64,000 nucleotides of DNA from NCBI RefSeq assembly GCF_040396155.1, contig NZ_JBEBOY010000005.1:1-64000 (forward strand), in the 5' to 3' direction. The stretch's first letter is position 1, and each line of letters starts with the position of its first letter. The stretch is from Tissierella praeacuta_A (GTDB lineage: Bacteria > Bacillota > Clostridia > Tissierellales > Tissierellaceae). This document shows, one piece after another, positions 34,428 to 43,185 of this stretch. A program made the position numbers and the translations under genes. Below the pieces are notes generated by a model, which was given only the letters and a program-made list of their open reading frames with translations, searched no databases and had not been told where the DNA came from.

Positions 34428-34455
34428 TTTACTAATTATTGTGTTAGAATATAAT
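34428..34455 (+). promoter_or_regulatory. Predicted rpmB promoter
   Basis: TTTACT (34428-34433) and TATAAT (34450-34455) are 16 bases apart in the divergent gap between yloU and rpmB. Initiation would leave a leader of about 60 bases. The -10 is perfect; the -35 is fair. Confidence 0.55.
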
Positions 34456-34524
34456 GTGTTATTATTGAAATGTAGAAAATATACTTTAAAGTATTTTCAG
34501 TAGTAGATTAAGGAGGTGTTTTTC

Positions 34525-34716
34525 ATGTCGAAGGTTTGTGAAATCTGTGGTAAGGGAAAAGTATTTGGTAACAAAGTTACTTTCTCAAATAAAAAGAATT
34601 CAAGAAGTTGGTCACCTAATATTAGATCTGTTAGAGCTGTTGTTAATGGTGGAACTAAAAAAATTAATGTATGTACTAGATGTTTAAGATCTGGATATGT
34701 TGAAAGAGCACTATAA
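34525..34716 (+). CDS. rpmB: 50S ribosomal protein L28
   Basis: L28 is a small 50S protein. The 63 residues read SKVCEICGKGKVFGNKVTFSNKKN, then SWSPNIRSVRAVVNGGTKKINVCTRCLRSG, with two CxxC pairs (CEIC and CTRC) forming the zinc ribbon. The ATG at 34525 lies behind AAGGAGGTG; a GTG within that site would add three residues. It is a single-gene plus-strand transcript flanked by a promoter and a strong terminator, opposite to its minus-strand neighbours, as in B. subtilis. Confidence 0.98.
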   Translation: MSKVCEICGKGKVFGNKVTFSNKKNSRSWSPNIRSVRAVVNGGTKKINVCTRCLRSGYVERAL

Positions 34717-34720
34717 TTAC

Positions 34721-34769
34721 AAAATAAAATAAGGCTTCCATGCACAAATGGTAAGCCTTATTTTATTTT
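34721..34769 (+). terminator. Long terminator of rpmB
   Basis: A 17-base-pair outer stem (34721-34737 with 34753-34769) carries an inner four-base stem and a six-base loop, followed by U residues. Its symmetry lets it work on both strands. The stop codon of the small minus-strand ORF lies in the right arm. Confidence 0.85.
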
Positions 34770-34928
34770 TAATATCAATGCCCCCATTACAAGTAGCCCT
34801 ATTCCAATTAATATCAGAACCGCCTCTATAGGTATAAATTTTATAATTATTAGAAATCCAACAGCTGCCAAAGTTATACCTATTATTTTTTTCATCTTCC
34901 TCATATACCTATAGCAAAACCTCTTCAT
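34758..34928 (-). CDS. Small two-helix membrane protein (56 residues)
   Basis: This short ORF lies between thiN and rpmB. It has an ATG six bases after AGGGGTG. The product starts with a basic cytoplasmic stretch (MKRFCYRYMRKMKK), then two hydrophobic segments, about residues 15-30 and 36-54, separated by FIPIEA. No family is recognised. Its place corresponds to spoVM in B. subtilis, but it has no resemblance to the 26-residue SpoVM amphipathic helix. The stop codon is inside the shared terminator. I am fairly confident it is translated, because ribosome site, composition and terminator fit together; the function is unknown. Confidence 0.68.
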   Translation of the reverse strand: MKRFCYRYMRKMKKIIGITLAAVGFLIIIKFIPIEAVLILIGIGLLVMGALILKIK

Positions 34929-34992
34929 ATTTAACACCCCTACAATACTTTATTATATTGTATTCTAAATATGAAAAATGGTTACAAAAAAA

Positions 34993-35014
34993 GCTTAGGA
35001 TAATTGCCCTAAGC
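34993..35014 (-). terminator. Terminator of thiT-thiN
   Basis: A seven-base-pair stem (34993-34999 with 35008-35014) abuts the thiN stop codon and is followed on the minus strand by seven U. It ends the riboswitch-controlled transcript. Confidence 0.85.
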
Positions 35015-35650
35015 CTAGTCCTTTGAAACAAATACTAATGCCCTTCCATTATGAATTTTAATTATTCCAACACTGTCTACAATTTCATTACTAATGCCAT
35101 AAGTAGAGCCAAACTTAATAAATTCATTATCTAGATTATAGAAAAAACCATTTAAGGATATATTTATTCCTTCTTCTACTATAGGTATAATAGAAATATA
35201 GTGATTTTCTAAACGTGGCAATTCTAAATGACCATCTGTTAAGTAAATAATATTATTATCATCTACTATTTTTCCTTTAATCCCTTTATCATATAAAACA
35301 TTTAGTAAAAGTATATTTGCCATTGTATGGTCTTGTCTAGTTCCTGTTACTCCCATAAGTACAATCTCTTTGCATCCTTTATCTATTAAATATTCCATTG
35401 CAAGGCCAGTATCAGTTGCATCTTTAATAGATGGATATTTTTTTACAGGTATATCATTATCCTTTATATATTCTAATGAAATTTGGTTAATGGAATCTAG
35501 GTCTCCTATAACTAAATCTGGTTTTCTATTAATTTTTATTAGATGGTTCATCCCTCCATCTGCACATATAATAAAATCTACTTGTTTAACTATCGACTCT
35601 AATCTACTATAATCTGTTATAGTACCACTAGATACAATTAATCCTTTCAT
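35015..35650 (-). CDS. thiN: Thiamine pyrophosphokinase
   Basis: ThiN transfers pyrophosphate from ATP to thiamine, making the cofactor TPP. The 211 residues have the TPK catalytic half: ICADGGMNHLIKINRKPDLVIGDLDSI (acidic metal ligands), KYPSIKDATDTGLAMEYLI and GVTGTRQDHTMANILLL. The C-terminal beta domain (ISIIPIVEEGINISLNGFFYNL) binds thiamine. The ATG lies behind GGGATGGGTG. It follows thiT by 15 bases under one TPP riboswitch, so imported thiamine is converted directly. It is also the standard neighbour of rpe in Firmicutes. Confidence 0.96.
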   Translation of the reverse strand: MKGLIVSSGTITDYSRLESIVKQVDFIICADGGMNHLIKINRKPDLVIGDLDSINQISLEYIKDNDIPVKKYPSIKDATDTGLAMEYLIDKGCKEIVLMGVTGTRQDHTMANILLLNVLYDKGIKGKIVDDNNIIYLTDGHLELPRLENHYISIIPIVEEGINISLNGFFYNLDNEFIKFGSTYGISNEIVDSVGIIKIHNGRALVFVSKD

Positions 35651-35665
35651 ACACCCATCCCTTTT

Positions 35666-36214
35666 CTAATTTGCTTTTATAGCTTTTTGCAATGGTTTCC
35701 ATATTAAAAATAATATAATTGTAGAAATTATAAACTCAGGCACTAGATAACTTGCTTGATATCCTAAAGAATAAATCCAAGGATTTTTATCTCCAGCATA
35801 TTCCTTGAAAAAAATTACTCCTGCAAGCAAGTGACATATAAATCTTCCTCCTATGGCTAAAGCTGTTGATAAAGCAATATTTAAATAATATTTTAATTTT
35901 GAATCATTATTATCCCATTTAGATAATAGTCCTGCAAATCCTAGGAAACCAAAAGCCACAAGATATTCTAATACGGCTTGTGTTGGTGAAAATATCCATG
36001 CCCCTAATATAATTTTCAAAACTCCAAAAACAATACCAGCAATCATTCCTGGTCCTACTCCCCAACGCATTGCAAATAATAATATAGGTATCATACTTCC
36101 AGCAGTTACAGAACCACCTTGTGGTGCCTGATAAATCTTTATTCTGCTTAGTACAATAGCTAAAGCTAACATAATACCAGCCTCTACAATCATTTTAGTA
36201 CTCCATTTTTTCAT
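35666..36214 (-). CDS. thiT: ThiT-type thiamine transporter (ECF S component)
   Basis: ThiT binds thiamine and works with the shared energy-coupling module (EcfA, EcfA', EcfT, not in this window). The 182 residues form about six membrane helices. The substrate-site loop PQGGSVTAGSMIPILLFAMRWGVGPG (about residues 31-56) matches YuaJ/ThiT, as do the tryptophans near NPWIYSLGYQASYLVPE. The ATG follows AAGGAGGAG. The TPP riboswitch upstream confirms the substrate class. Confidence 0.95.
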   Translation of the reverse strand: MKKWSTKMIVEAGIMLALAIVLSRIKIYQAPQGGSVTAGSMIPILLFAMRWGVGPGMIAGIVFGVLKIILGAWIFSPTQAVLEYLVAFGFLGFAGLLSKWDNNDSKLKYYLNIALSTALAIGGRFICHLLAGVIFFKEYAGDKNPWIYSLGYQASYLVPEFIISTIILFLIWKPLQKAIKAN

Positions 36215-36239
36215 AAAAAACTCCTCCTTTAAATTAATA

Positions 36240-36267
36240 AACCCATTGCCAGCCTAGGCAATGGGTA
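36240..36267 (-). terminator. Riboswitch-controlled terminator (expression platform)
   Basis: A 10-base-pair stem (ACCCATTGCC at 36241-36250 with GGCAATGGGT at 36257-36266) is followed by U-rich TTATTAATTT on the minus strand. It lies between the TPP aptamer and thiT and is the likely off switch when TPP is bound. Confidence 0.85.
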
Positions 36268-36284
36268 TTCAAAGGCTAATACAC

Positions 36285-36371
36285 ACACTTGCCTACGCTA
36301 GCATTACCTAGTTCAGGTCAATAAGGGTCGGGATAATAAATCCTCTCTCAGCCATTTGGCTCCCCTAGTGT
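36285..36371 (-). ncRNA. TPP riboswitch (THI element)
   Basis: The minus-strand RNA has all conserved pieces in order: a P1 strand ACACT, GGGGAGCC, GGCTGAGAGAGG, GACCC, TGACCTGAACTAGGTAATGC, AGCGTAGG, and the closing P1 strand AGTGT. These match the TPP aptamer. With the terminator downstream it should stop thiT-thiN transcription when TPP is plentiful. Confidence 0.97.
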
Positions 36372-36419
36372 TAAATCTTTATTCTTTAATTACTTTCATT
36401 ATAACATAGATTTTTTAAT

Positions 36420-37067
36420 TTACAACCTCTTAAATTCCTTTGTTCTATATTCTATATCTTCTGCTCCAAATATATCTGATCCTGCTACTAATAAATCAGC
36501 TCCGCAGTCTAATATCTCTTTTGCATTACCTAGCTTTACTCCACCGTCTACTTCAATGATAGTGTTTAAATTTCTATCATCAATCATTTTTCTTAGTCTT
36601 TTTATCTTATCTTTCATAGTTTCAATAAAGGATTGTCCCCCAAATCCAGGATTAACTGTCATTATAAGAACTAAATCTACATCTCCTAATATATATTCTA
36701 TATTTTCCAATGGAGTAGCAGGATTTAAGGATACACCTGCCATAATACCATGAGATTTTATCTCCTGTATAGTTCTATGAAGATGTATAGTTGCTTCCTC
36801 ATGAACAGTTAATAGATCAGCACCTGCTTCAACAAAATCCTTAATATATCTTTCTGGTCTATCTATCATTAAATGTACATCAAAAGGAATTTTCACAGCT
36901 TTCCTTAATTTTTTAATTACTGGAGGTCCAAAAGTAATATTAGGTACATATATACCATCCATTACATCTAAATGAAGATAGTCGGCACCACCATTTTCTA
37001 TTTTTTTTATTTCTTCTTTTAAATTAGTAAAATCTGCTGAAAGCAATGAAGGCGCAATCTTAGCCAT
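36420..37067 (-). CDS. rpe: Ribulose-phosphate 3-epimerase
   Basis: Rpe interconverts ribulose-5-phosphate and xylulose-5-phosphate in the pentose phosphate pathway. The 215-residue TIM barrel shows IAPSLLSADFTNL, LHLDVMDGIYVPNITFGPPVI (metal-binding His and Asp), VHLMIDRPERYI, MTVNPGFGGQSFI and IIEVDGGVKLGN. The ATG follows GGAGGT and is one base from the rsgA stop, so the genes are coupled, matching prkC-rsgA-rpe-thiN of B. subtilis. Confidence 0.98.
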   Translation of the reverse strand: MAKIAPSLLSADFTNLKEEIKKIENGGADYLHLDVMDGIYVPNITFGPPVIKKLRKAVKIPFDVHLMIDRPERYIKDFVEAGADLLTVHEEATIHLHRTIQEIKSHGIMAGVSLNPATPLENIEYILGDVDLVLIMTVNPGFGGQSFIETMKDKIKRLRKMIDDRNLNTIIEVDGGVKLGNAKEILDCGADLLVAGSDIFGAEDIEYRTKEFKRL

Positions 37068-37068
37068 A

Positions 37069-37944
37069 TTAGTACCTCCTAATTTTTTTTATTTCTTCGA
37101 GGAAAAGTAAATAGTTATCATATCTTTCCTTATGAATATTTCCTTCTTCCACTTGCCTCTTTACCTCGCAATCTGGTTCGTTTACATGTAAACAACTAAT
37201 AAACTTACATTTATCCCCATATTTATATATCTCTTTAAAGTAATCCTTTAGATCTATTTCCTCTTCAATAAAATCTATATTTAAAGAGCTAAATCCTGGG
37301 GAGTCAAGAACAAAAGCATTATCATGTAATTCCAGAAGTTCTACATGCCTAGTAGTATGTTTACCCCTTTTAGTCTTAGAACTTATATCACCAGTTTCCA
37401 ATTTGAAGTTTTCGTTAACTTCATTTAAAAGAGATGATTTTCCAACACCTGAAGGGCCAGCAAAAACCGATATATTATCATTCAAAAGCTCCTTCAATTC
37501 ATCAATATCCTTACCTTCTACTACACTAGTATTAATAACTTTATACCCTATTTTCTCATATATAGTTTTAAACTTTAATGCCTTTTCTGGGGCTAAATCG
37601 GATTTATTTATACAAATTATAATATCTAGATTCTCATGTTCCGCCATTATAAGAAACCTGTCTAATAACCAAGAATTAATATCTGGTTTTTTTATACTCA
37701 TGACTATTATGGCTTGAGTAATATTTGCTACTGGAGGTCTTAAAAGCTTAGATGTCCTAGGGTATATTTCCTCAATATACCCTTTGTTATCTTCAGCACT
37801 TATTCTAATTCTCACCTTATCTCCTACAAGGGGAGTCAGTTTCTCTTCTCTAAAGACACCTCTTGCCCTACATTCTACTATATCTGATTCTGTTCTTACA
37901 TAGTAAAATCCACCAATACCTTTAACTATTATCCCATTTATCAT
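37069..37944 (-). CDS. rsgA: Small ribosomal subunit biogenesis GTPase RsgA
   Basis: RsgA is a circularly permuted GTPase that checks 30S maturation. The 291 residues have an N-terminal OB fold (IINGIIVKGIGGFYYVRT), then G4 INKSDLA, the P-loop GPSGVGKSSLLN, G3 DSPGF, and a C-terminal zinc-binding region CKFISCLHVNEPDCEV (Cys, Cys, His, Cys). The ATG follows AGGGG. It lies ten bases after prkC and one before rpe. Confidence 0.98.
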   Translation of the reverse strand: MINGIIVKGIGGFYYVRTESDIVECRARGVFREEKLTPLVGDKVRIRISAEDNKGYIEEIYPRTSKLLRPPVANITQAIIVMSIKKPDINSWLLDRFLIMAEHENLDIIICINKSDLAPEKALKFKTIYEKIGYKVINTSVVEGKDIDELKELLNDNISVFAGPSGVGKSSLLNEVNENFKLETGDISSKTKRGKHTTRHVELLELHDNAFVLDSPGFSSLNIDFIEEEIDLKDYFKEIYKYGDKCKFISCLHVNEPDCEVKRQVEEGNIHKERYDNYLLFLEEIKKIRRY

Positions 37945-37953
37945 AAAAGCCCC

Positions 37954-39909
37954 CTATTCGTTTTTAGGTTGTCTCTTTTTAAATTCATCATTATAGTATA
38001 TTTCAAACACTGAACCTTTTTTCCCATTGAATGTCTTATAAAATGGTTCCTCAGTAGCCTTATGTGTTTTATCATATACTACTTCACTTACACCATCTTG
38101 AATCTTTATTATTTTAATTCTCGTTTCTTCTACATCTGGTTGAGGAGTTATTAAAAATGTTATTGGTCCTTCTTTATCTTCATTATTATTACTATTATTA
38201 TTTTCTTCATTGTTATTTTCTTGACTTGGTCCACTACTTACATATAGATCAACAGCTGTATCTGTTTCTAGTTCAGTACCTGGATCATAACTTTGCCAAG
38301 TTACTATATCTTTCCCCACATCTTCACTTGGTTGAGGTATTACATCTCCTACTTTAAGCCCTGCTTCAAATATTTTATTTTTAGCTTTCTCAATATTATC
38401 TCCTCTTACATTTGGCATAATTGTAAGTTTTACTTCTTTTCCTTGACTTATTACTAGATTTACTATAGTTCCCGGTTCAACACTATCGCCACTATCTGGA
38501 GTTTGACGAATAACTATATTTTCAGATACTGTATCTGAATTTTCATAATCAGTTCTAATAAGTAAATCAGCTTCTGCAGCTAGTTCTTTTGCCCTATCTA
38601 AATCATTATTTACAAAACTAGGAACTTTTACTAAATTAGCTCCCTCACTTACTGTAACTATAATGGTAAAATCTTTTTTTACTTTGCTGCCTTCAGGTTC
38701 ATTTTGAGTAATAACTTTTCCAGCTCCAAATTCATTACTCTTCACTCTAGATTCAACTTCAAAATTCAAACCAAGATCTCGAATCATTTTTTCAGCTACT
38801 TCTTCTTGCTCTCCAACTATTTTAGGAACAGTAATTTCATCTCCAGCAGCAAAATAACTTTTTAATTTAAAATAACCTAAAGCTAAACTTGTAGCTAATA
38901 AAAATGCTAAAAAAATTCCTAAAAAAATAATTTTTCCGCTGCCATCTTTCTTTTTCATGCTTTTTTTATTTTTTACTTTCCTTTTGCTTTTCACAGTTTC
39001 ATCATCCTCTACATCAACTATAGGAATTATCTTAGTATGAGAATCATAGTTGTCCATATTATCAAATCCAAACTCGTTTGGATTTCCTCTTAATTTTCTT
39101 AAATCCTTTATTAATTCAGTAATATTTGTATATCTATCTGCTTGCCTTTTTTGTACACATTTTAAAATAATATTTTCAAACCCTACTGGTATTTCACTAT
39201 TTAATTCTCTTGGAGGTTTAATATCCTCCTGTACATGTTTTAAGGCGACTGTTATCGGACTTTCACCTTGATAAGGTAGTTTCCCTGTAAGCATTTCATA
39301 CATAACTATACCAAGAGAATAGATATCTGATTTCTCATCAGTATATCCTCCTCTAGCTTGCTCTGGAGAAAAATAATGAACAGAGCCTAATACATTGGAT
39401 GTTGTAGTTACAGTTGAACTTGTTGCTGCTCTAGCAATACCAAAATCTGTAACCTTAACTCTATTATCATCAGTAATCATAATATTATGAGGTTTTATAT
39501 CTCTATGAACTAAATGGTTTTTATGGGCATGTTGTAAAGCTTCTGCAATTTGATAAGAATAATCCAGAGAATCCTCTATGGATAATTTACCCTTTTCATT
39601 TATAATCTCTTTTAATGTCTTACCTTTTATATATTCCATTACAATATAATGGATTTGATTGTCTCCGTCACTTTCAACACCAACATCATAAATATTGACT
39701 ATATTTGGATGTGAAAGACTAGCAGCAGCTTGAGATTCCCTCCTAAATTTCCTAACAAATTCTTCATCATTTACAAACTCATCCCTTAAAACCTTTACAG
39801 CCACAAATCTATCTAAAAGCTGACATTTTGCCTTATATACTAAGGCCATGCCTCCTCCGCCAATCTGCTCTATTATTTCATATCTTCCGCCTAAAATCTT
39901 GCCTATCAT
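37954..39909 (-). CDS. prkC: PASTA-domain serine/threonine protein kinase PrkC
   Basis: PrkC senses muropeptides/lipid II outside the cell and phosphorylates targets controlling growth, stress and spore germination. The 651 residues comprise an N-terminal kinase domain (IGGGGMALVYKAK, AVKVL, HRDIKPHNIM, DFGIARA, SPEQARGGYTDEKSDIYSLG), a basic juxtamembrane region, one membrane helix near 328-350, and three PASTA repeats of about 66 residues starting EITVPKIVG, LVKVPSFVN and LTIMPNVRG. An Asn-rich linker and a short C-terminal domain follow. stp lies 13 bases upstream: the kinase and phosphatase are made together. Confidence 0.97.
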   Translation of the reverse strand: MIGKILGGRYEIIEQIGGGGMALVYKAKCQLLDRFVAVKVLRDEFVNDEEFVRKFRRESQAAASLSHPNIVNIYDVGVESDGDNQIHYIVMEYIKGKTLKEIINEKGKLSIEDSLDYSYQIAEALQHAHKNHLVHRDIKPHNIMITDDNRVKVTDFGIARAATSSTVTTTSNVLGSVHYFSPEQARGGYTDEKSDIYSLGIVMYEMLTGKLPYQGESPITVALKHVQEDIKPPRELNSEIPVGFENIILKCVQKRQADRYTNITELIKDLRKLRGNPNEFGFDNMDNYDSHTKIIPIVDVEDDETVKSKRKVKNKKSMKKKDGSGKIIFLGIFLAFLLATSLALGYFKLKSYFAAGDEITVPKIVGEQEEVAEKMIRDLGLNFEVESRVKSNEFGAGKVITQNEPEGSKVKKDFTIIVTVSEGANLVKVPSFVNNDLDRAKELAAEADLLIRTDYENSDTVSENIVIRQTPDSGDSVEPGTIVNLVISQGKEVKLTIMPNVRGDNIEKAKNKIFEAGLKVGDVIPQPSEDVGKDIVTWQSYDPGTELETDTAVDLYVSSGPSQENNNEENNNSNNNEDKEGPITFLITPQPDVEETRIKIIKIQDGVSEVVYDKTHKATEEPFYKTFNGKKGSVFEIYYNDEFKKRQPKNE

Positions 39910-39922
39910 CTTTTCACCTCAT

Positions 39923-40654
39923 CTAATTAAATTTAATAGCAACTATGGTAATATTGTCAAATCCACCATTATTATTAGCCATACCTGCTAAAGTTTCACA
40001 GGATTTTTGAATATCATCTTCTCCAATGAAAGCATTTTTAATTTCAAATTCTTTTAACATATTAGAAAGGCCATCACTACACAATAACAATATGTCATTT
40101 TTATGGTATTCTTTAATTACTAAATCCATTTCTATAATACTACTGGAACCAACGGCTCTAGTTATCATATTTCTCTTCGGATGAGTTTTTGCCTCTTCCT
40201 TTGTTATACTTCCAGTCTTTAAAAGTTCATTTACAAATGAGTGATCTTCAGTTATTTGAAATATATCTCCCTCTCTAATTAAATAGGCTCTACTATCTCC
40301 TACATGTCCTATACAAATTTTATCCTTAAATATATAGGCTAAAGTTATAGTTGTACCCATGCCATTATATTTTTCATCTACAAGGGATTTTAAATATATT
40401 TTTGTATTTGCTTCCTCTATTGATTCTTTAATTAATTTCATTATTATTTCTTCATTTACAAGATTAGGTTTTTCTCTTAAAAAGTTATTTTCAATAATAT
40501 TCTTTGCCATAAGGCTGGCAACCTCTCCTGCTTTATGGCCTCCCATTCCATCGGCTACCATATATAAAGGAAAAGATGCATCTTGAGATGCATAAAAAAC
40601 ATCTTGGTTATTCTCTCTAATCTTACCTATGTCAGAAATCGAACCAATGACCAT
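39923..40654 (-). CDS. stp: PP2C-type serine/threonine phosphatase Stp (PrpC)
   Basis: Stp reverses PrkC phosphorylation. The 243 residues show the PP2C metal-binding motifs: SISDIGKIRENNQD, YMVADGMGGHKAGEVAS, GHVGDSRAYLI, LLCSDGLSNML and GGFDNITIVAIKF. The ATG follows AAGAGGTGG. It lies 11 bases after rlmN and directly before prkC, in the rsmB-rlmN-stp-prkC-rsgA order common to Firmicutes. Confidence 0.97.
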   Translation of the reverse strand: MVIGSISDIGKIRENNQDVFYASQDASFPLYMVADGMGGHKAGEVASLMAKNIIENNFLREKPNLVNEEIIMKLIKESIEEANTKIYLKSLVDEKYNGMGTTITLAYIFKDKICIGHVGDSRAYLIREGDIFQITEDHSFVNELLKTGSITKEEAKTHPKRNMITRAVGSSSIIEMDLVIKEYHKNDILLLCSDGLSNMLKEFEIKNAFIGEDDIQKSCETLAGMANNNGGFDNITIVAIKFN

Positions 40655-40665
40655 AATACCACCTC

Positions 40666-41718
40666 TTAAAATCTTTTATTATCATTACCTTGAGTAACAG
40701 CACGCCTAAGCTGTCCACATGAAGCACTAATATCTCCACCCATTTCTCGCCTTATGGTAACAGCAATATTAGCATTACTTAAGATTTTTTGTACTCTTTC
40801 TATATTTTTTCTACTTGGCCTGTCCTTGTTAAATTCTCGAATCGGATTTAATGGAATTAAATTAATATGGCATTTTAATCCTTCAAGAATTTTAATTAGT
40901 TCTTTTATATCTGCATCTCTATCATTTATATTATCAATTAAAGTATATTCGAAAGTAATTCGTCTTTTAGTCTTTTCTGAATAAGATCTACATGCCTTTA
41001 TCAATTCCTCTATGGAATATCTATTAGCAATAGGCATTATTCTTTTTCTTTCACTATCAAAGGGCGAATGTAATGATATGGACAAAGTTATCGGTATATC
41101 TTTTTTAGCCAAATCATAAATCCTTGGAACAACTCCACAAGTGGACAAAGTAATATTTCTAAGACTAATATTATGCCCCTTCTCATCATGAATAATATCA
41201 ATAAACTTCATAGTATTATCATAGTTATCCAGTGGCTCTCCACTTCCCATTAGCACAATGTTTGAAATGTCTTTTCCCAAATCCTTTTCCATCATATAAA
41301 TTTGATTTGCCATTTCTGCTGGGGTTAAGTCCCTTATTAATCCTTCTTTAGTAGAAGCACAGAAGGAACATCCCATCTTACATCCCACCTGAGTAGATAT
41401 GCAAGCTGTTAATCCATGATTATACTCCATAGCTACAGATTCAATAATATTCATATCATCTAATAAAAATAAATATTTTTTAGTATTATCAATCTTTGAG
41501 GTAAAAACTTTATAAATATCTATTTTATTAACCTTTGCATTTTCTAATAAGTATTTTCTCAGGTTCTCAGGTAATATTTTTAAATCTTCAATATCTGCTT
41601 TTTTATTTCTATGAAAGTATGAAAAAGCCTGTTCTCCTCTAAAAGCTTTTTCTTCTATTGAAATCATATACTCTTTTAGTTCTTTTAAAGTTAAACTATT
41701 TAATTCAATTTTATTCAA
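40666..41718 (-). CDS. rlmN: Dual-specificity 23S rRNA/tRNA adenine-2 methyltransferase RlmN
   Basis: RlmN is a radical SAM enzyme methylating A2503 of 23S rRNA and A37 of some tRNAs. The 350 residues have the cluster motif GCKMGCSFCAST (C-x3-C-x2-C), the motif MGSGEPLDNYDNTMKFI and ITLSTCGVVPRI. The C-terminal RREMGGDISASCGQL holds the methyl-carrying cysteine. The start is TTG behind GGGGTG. It lies 57 bases after rsmB. Confidence 0.97.
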   Translation of the reverse strand: MNKIELNSLTLKELKEYMISIEEKAFRGEQAFSYFHRNKKADIEDLKILPENLRKYLLENAKVNKIDIYKVFTSKIDNTKKYLFLLDDMNIIESVAMEYNHGLTACISTQVGCKMGCSFCASTKEGLIRDLTPAEMANQIYMMEKDLGKDISNIVLMGSGEPLDNYDNTMKFIDIIHDEKGHNISLRNITLSTCGVVPRIYDLAKKDIPITLSISLHSPFDSERKRIMPIANRYSIEELIKACRSYSEKTKRRITFEYTLIDNINDRDADIKELIKILEGLKCHINLIPLNPIREFNKDRPSRKNIERVQKILSNANIAVTIRREMGGDISASCGQLRRAVTQGNDNKRF

Positions 41719-41774
41719 TTAATCACCCCAATACCATCCTAATATAATATTATACATAATTATTAAATATATAT

Positions 41775-43124
41775 CTATCTTTCTTTCATTATTTTTGCAA
41801 TATAAAAACCATCAGTATTGTGAATATGAGGAAATAATTGGATATAACCTTGGTTTAAGGTATCTACATTTTTACAATTAGATACTTTATCTTCAATACT
41901 AATTAATTTAAAGTTTTCATTTTCATCTAAAAATCTGTTTATTATATTAATATTTTCATCATCTTCTATGGTACAAGTACTATAAACTAGTATTCCTCCT
42001 ACCTTTAAATAGTCCTTTACATTATTTAAAATAGTATATTGCAATTTTGCTAATTCTAATATATCCTCTTCTTTCCTATTAAGCTTAATATCTGGCTTTC
42101 TTCTAATTAAACCTAAGCCAGAGCATGGAGCATCTAATAACAAATAATCTGCTATACCTATTAAAGATTCATCTCTCTTAGTAGCATCTGAAATAGAAGC
42201 TTCAATAATATTAATTCCAAGTCTTTTTGCATTTTCCTCAATAAGCCTAATCTTATGATCATAAATATCTTGACCTAGTACCCTTCCTTTATTATTCATT
42301 ATTTGTGCTAAATGGGTAGACTTGCCTCCAGGAGCACTACAACAGTCAATAATTGTACTTCCTTCTATAGGATCCATAATTTGTCCTACAAGGGTACTAC
42401 TTTCATCTTGAATAATAAAATGGCCTTCTTTAAACTCTTGAAGTTCAGTTATTCTAATAGGATTTTCAACAATTAAAGAATCATAAGCATAATTAGTATC
42501 TTTAACTACAAATCCACAATCTATTAGCTTATCCTTTAATTTATCTTTATTAGTCTTTAAAGTATTTATTCTTATATTTAACTTAGGTGATTCATTATTC
42601 TTTCTACAAAGCTCTTCAGTAAAATCATCACCATACTTTTCTATCCATCTTTTTACCATCCATTTTGGATGAGAGTATTTTATTGAAATATAATCAATTT
42701 TATTTTTAGCTTGGATTTTTGCAAATTCATCTTTATTTCTACTTATATTTCTTAAAATGCCATTTACAAATCCAATAGTTCCTCTATGACCATGTTTTTT
42801 CGCTAGATTAACAGATTCATTAACGGCTGCACTAGGAGGTATTCTATCCATGAATATAAGCTGATAGACTCCAATTTCAAGTATAATTAAAATAACCTCA
42901 TGAATTTTCTTTAGTTTTATCTTCGATGCTTTTGATATTATATAATCTATATAAATATGATTTTCTAAAACACCATATACTATTTCCCTAATTAAACCTT
43001 CTTCTTTATGATTTAAGTTTTCCATTGATTTTAAATGATTTTTTACAGCTACATTAGAAAAAGCTCCATTTATAAAAATATCACATAATATATTTAACGC
43101 TATTTCCCTAGCAGATAACTCCAT
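41775..43124 (-). CDS. rsmB: 16S rRNA (cytosine-967-C5)-methyltransferase RsmB
   Basis: RsmB (Sun/Fmu) methylates C967 of 16S rRNA. The 449 residues have an N-terminal NusB-like domain (ARE IALNILCDIFINGAFSNVAVKNHL, VYGVLENHIYIDYII) and a C-terminal SAM-dependent domain. The latter has IIDCCSAPGGKSTHLAQIM, DAPCSGLGLIRRKPDI (PC motif) and STCTIEDDEN (the TC catalytic cysteine). The start ATG follows AGAGGTG. A terminator after yugP lies upstream, so rsmB may have its own start or rely on read-through. Confidence 0.97.
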   Translation of the reverse strand: MELSAREIALNILCDIFINGAFSNVAVKNHLKSMENLNHKEEGLIREIVYGVLENHIYIDYIISKASKIKLKKIHEVILIILEIGVYQLIFMDRIPPSAAVNESVNLAKKHGHRGTIGFVNGILRNISRNKDEFAKIQAKNKIDYISIKYSHPKWMVKRWIEKYGDDFTEELCRKNNESPKLNIRINTLKTNKDKLKDKLIDCGFVVKDTNYAYDSLIVENPIRITELQEFKEGHFIIQDESSTLVGQIMDPIEGSTIIDCCSAPGGKSTHLAQIMNNKGRVLGQDIYDHKIRLIEENAKRLGINIIEASISDATKRDESLIGIADYLLLDAPCSGLGLIRRKPDIKLNRKEEDILELAKLQYTILNNVKDYLKVGGILVYSTCTIEDDENINIINRFLDENENFKLISIEDKVSNCKNVDTLNQGYIQLFPHIHNTDGFYIAKIMKER

Positions 43125-43162
43125 CTTAACACCTCTATAATCTTTATATTAATATTTAAAAA

Positions 43163-43180
43163 AGGGGGATAATTCCCCCT
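43163..43180 (-). terminator. Terminator of yugP
   Basis: A seven-base-pair G/C-rich stem (43163-43169 with 43174-43180) is followed by six U on the minus strand, five bases after the yugP stop. It is compact and should be efficient. Confidence 0.82.
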
Positions 43181-43185
43181 AAAAT

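Noticed and set aside
34497..34745. Minus-strand ORF opposite rpmB
   Set aside because: It covers the L28 gene and its terminator; no ribosome site, and L28 is certain.
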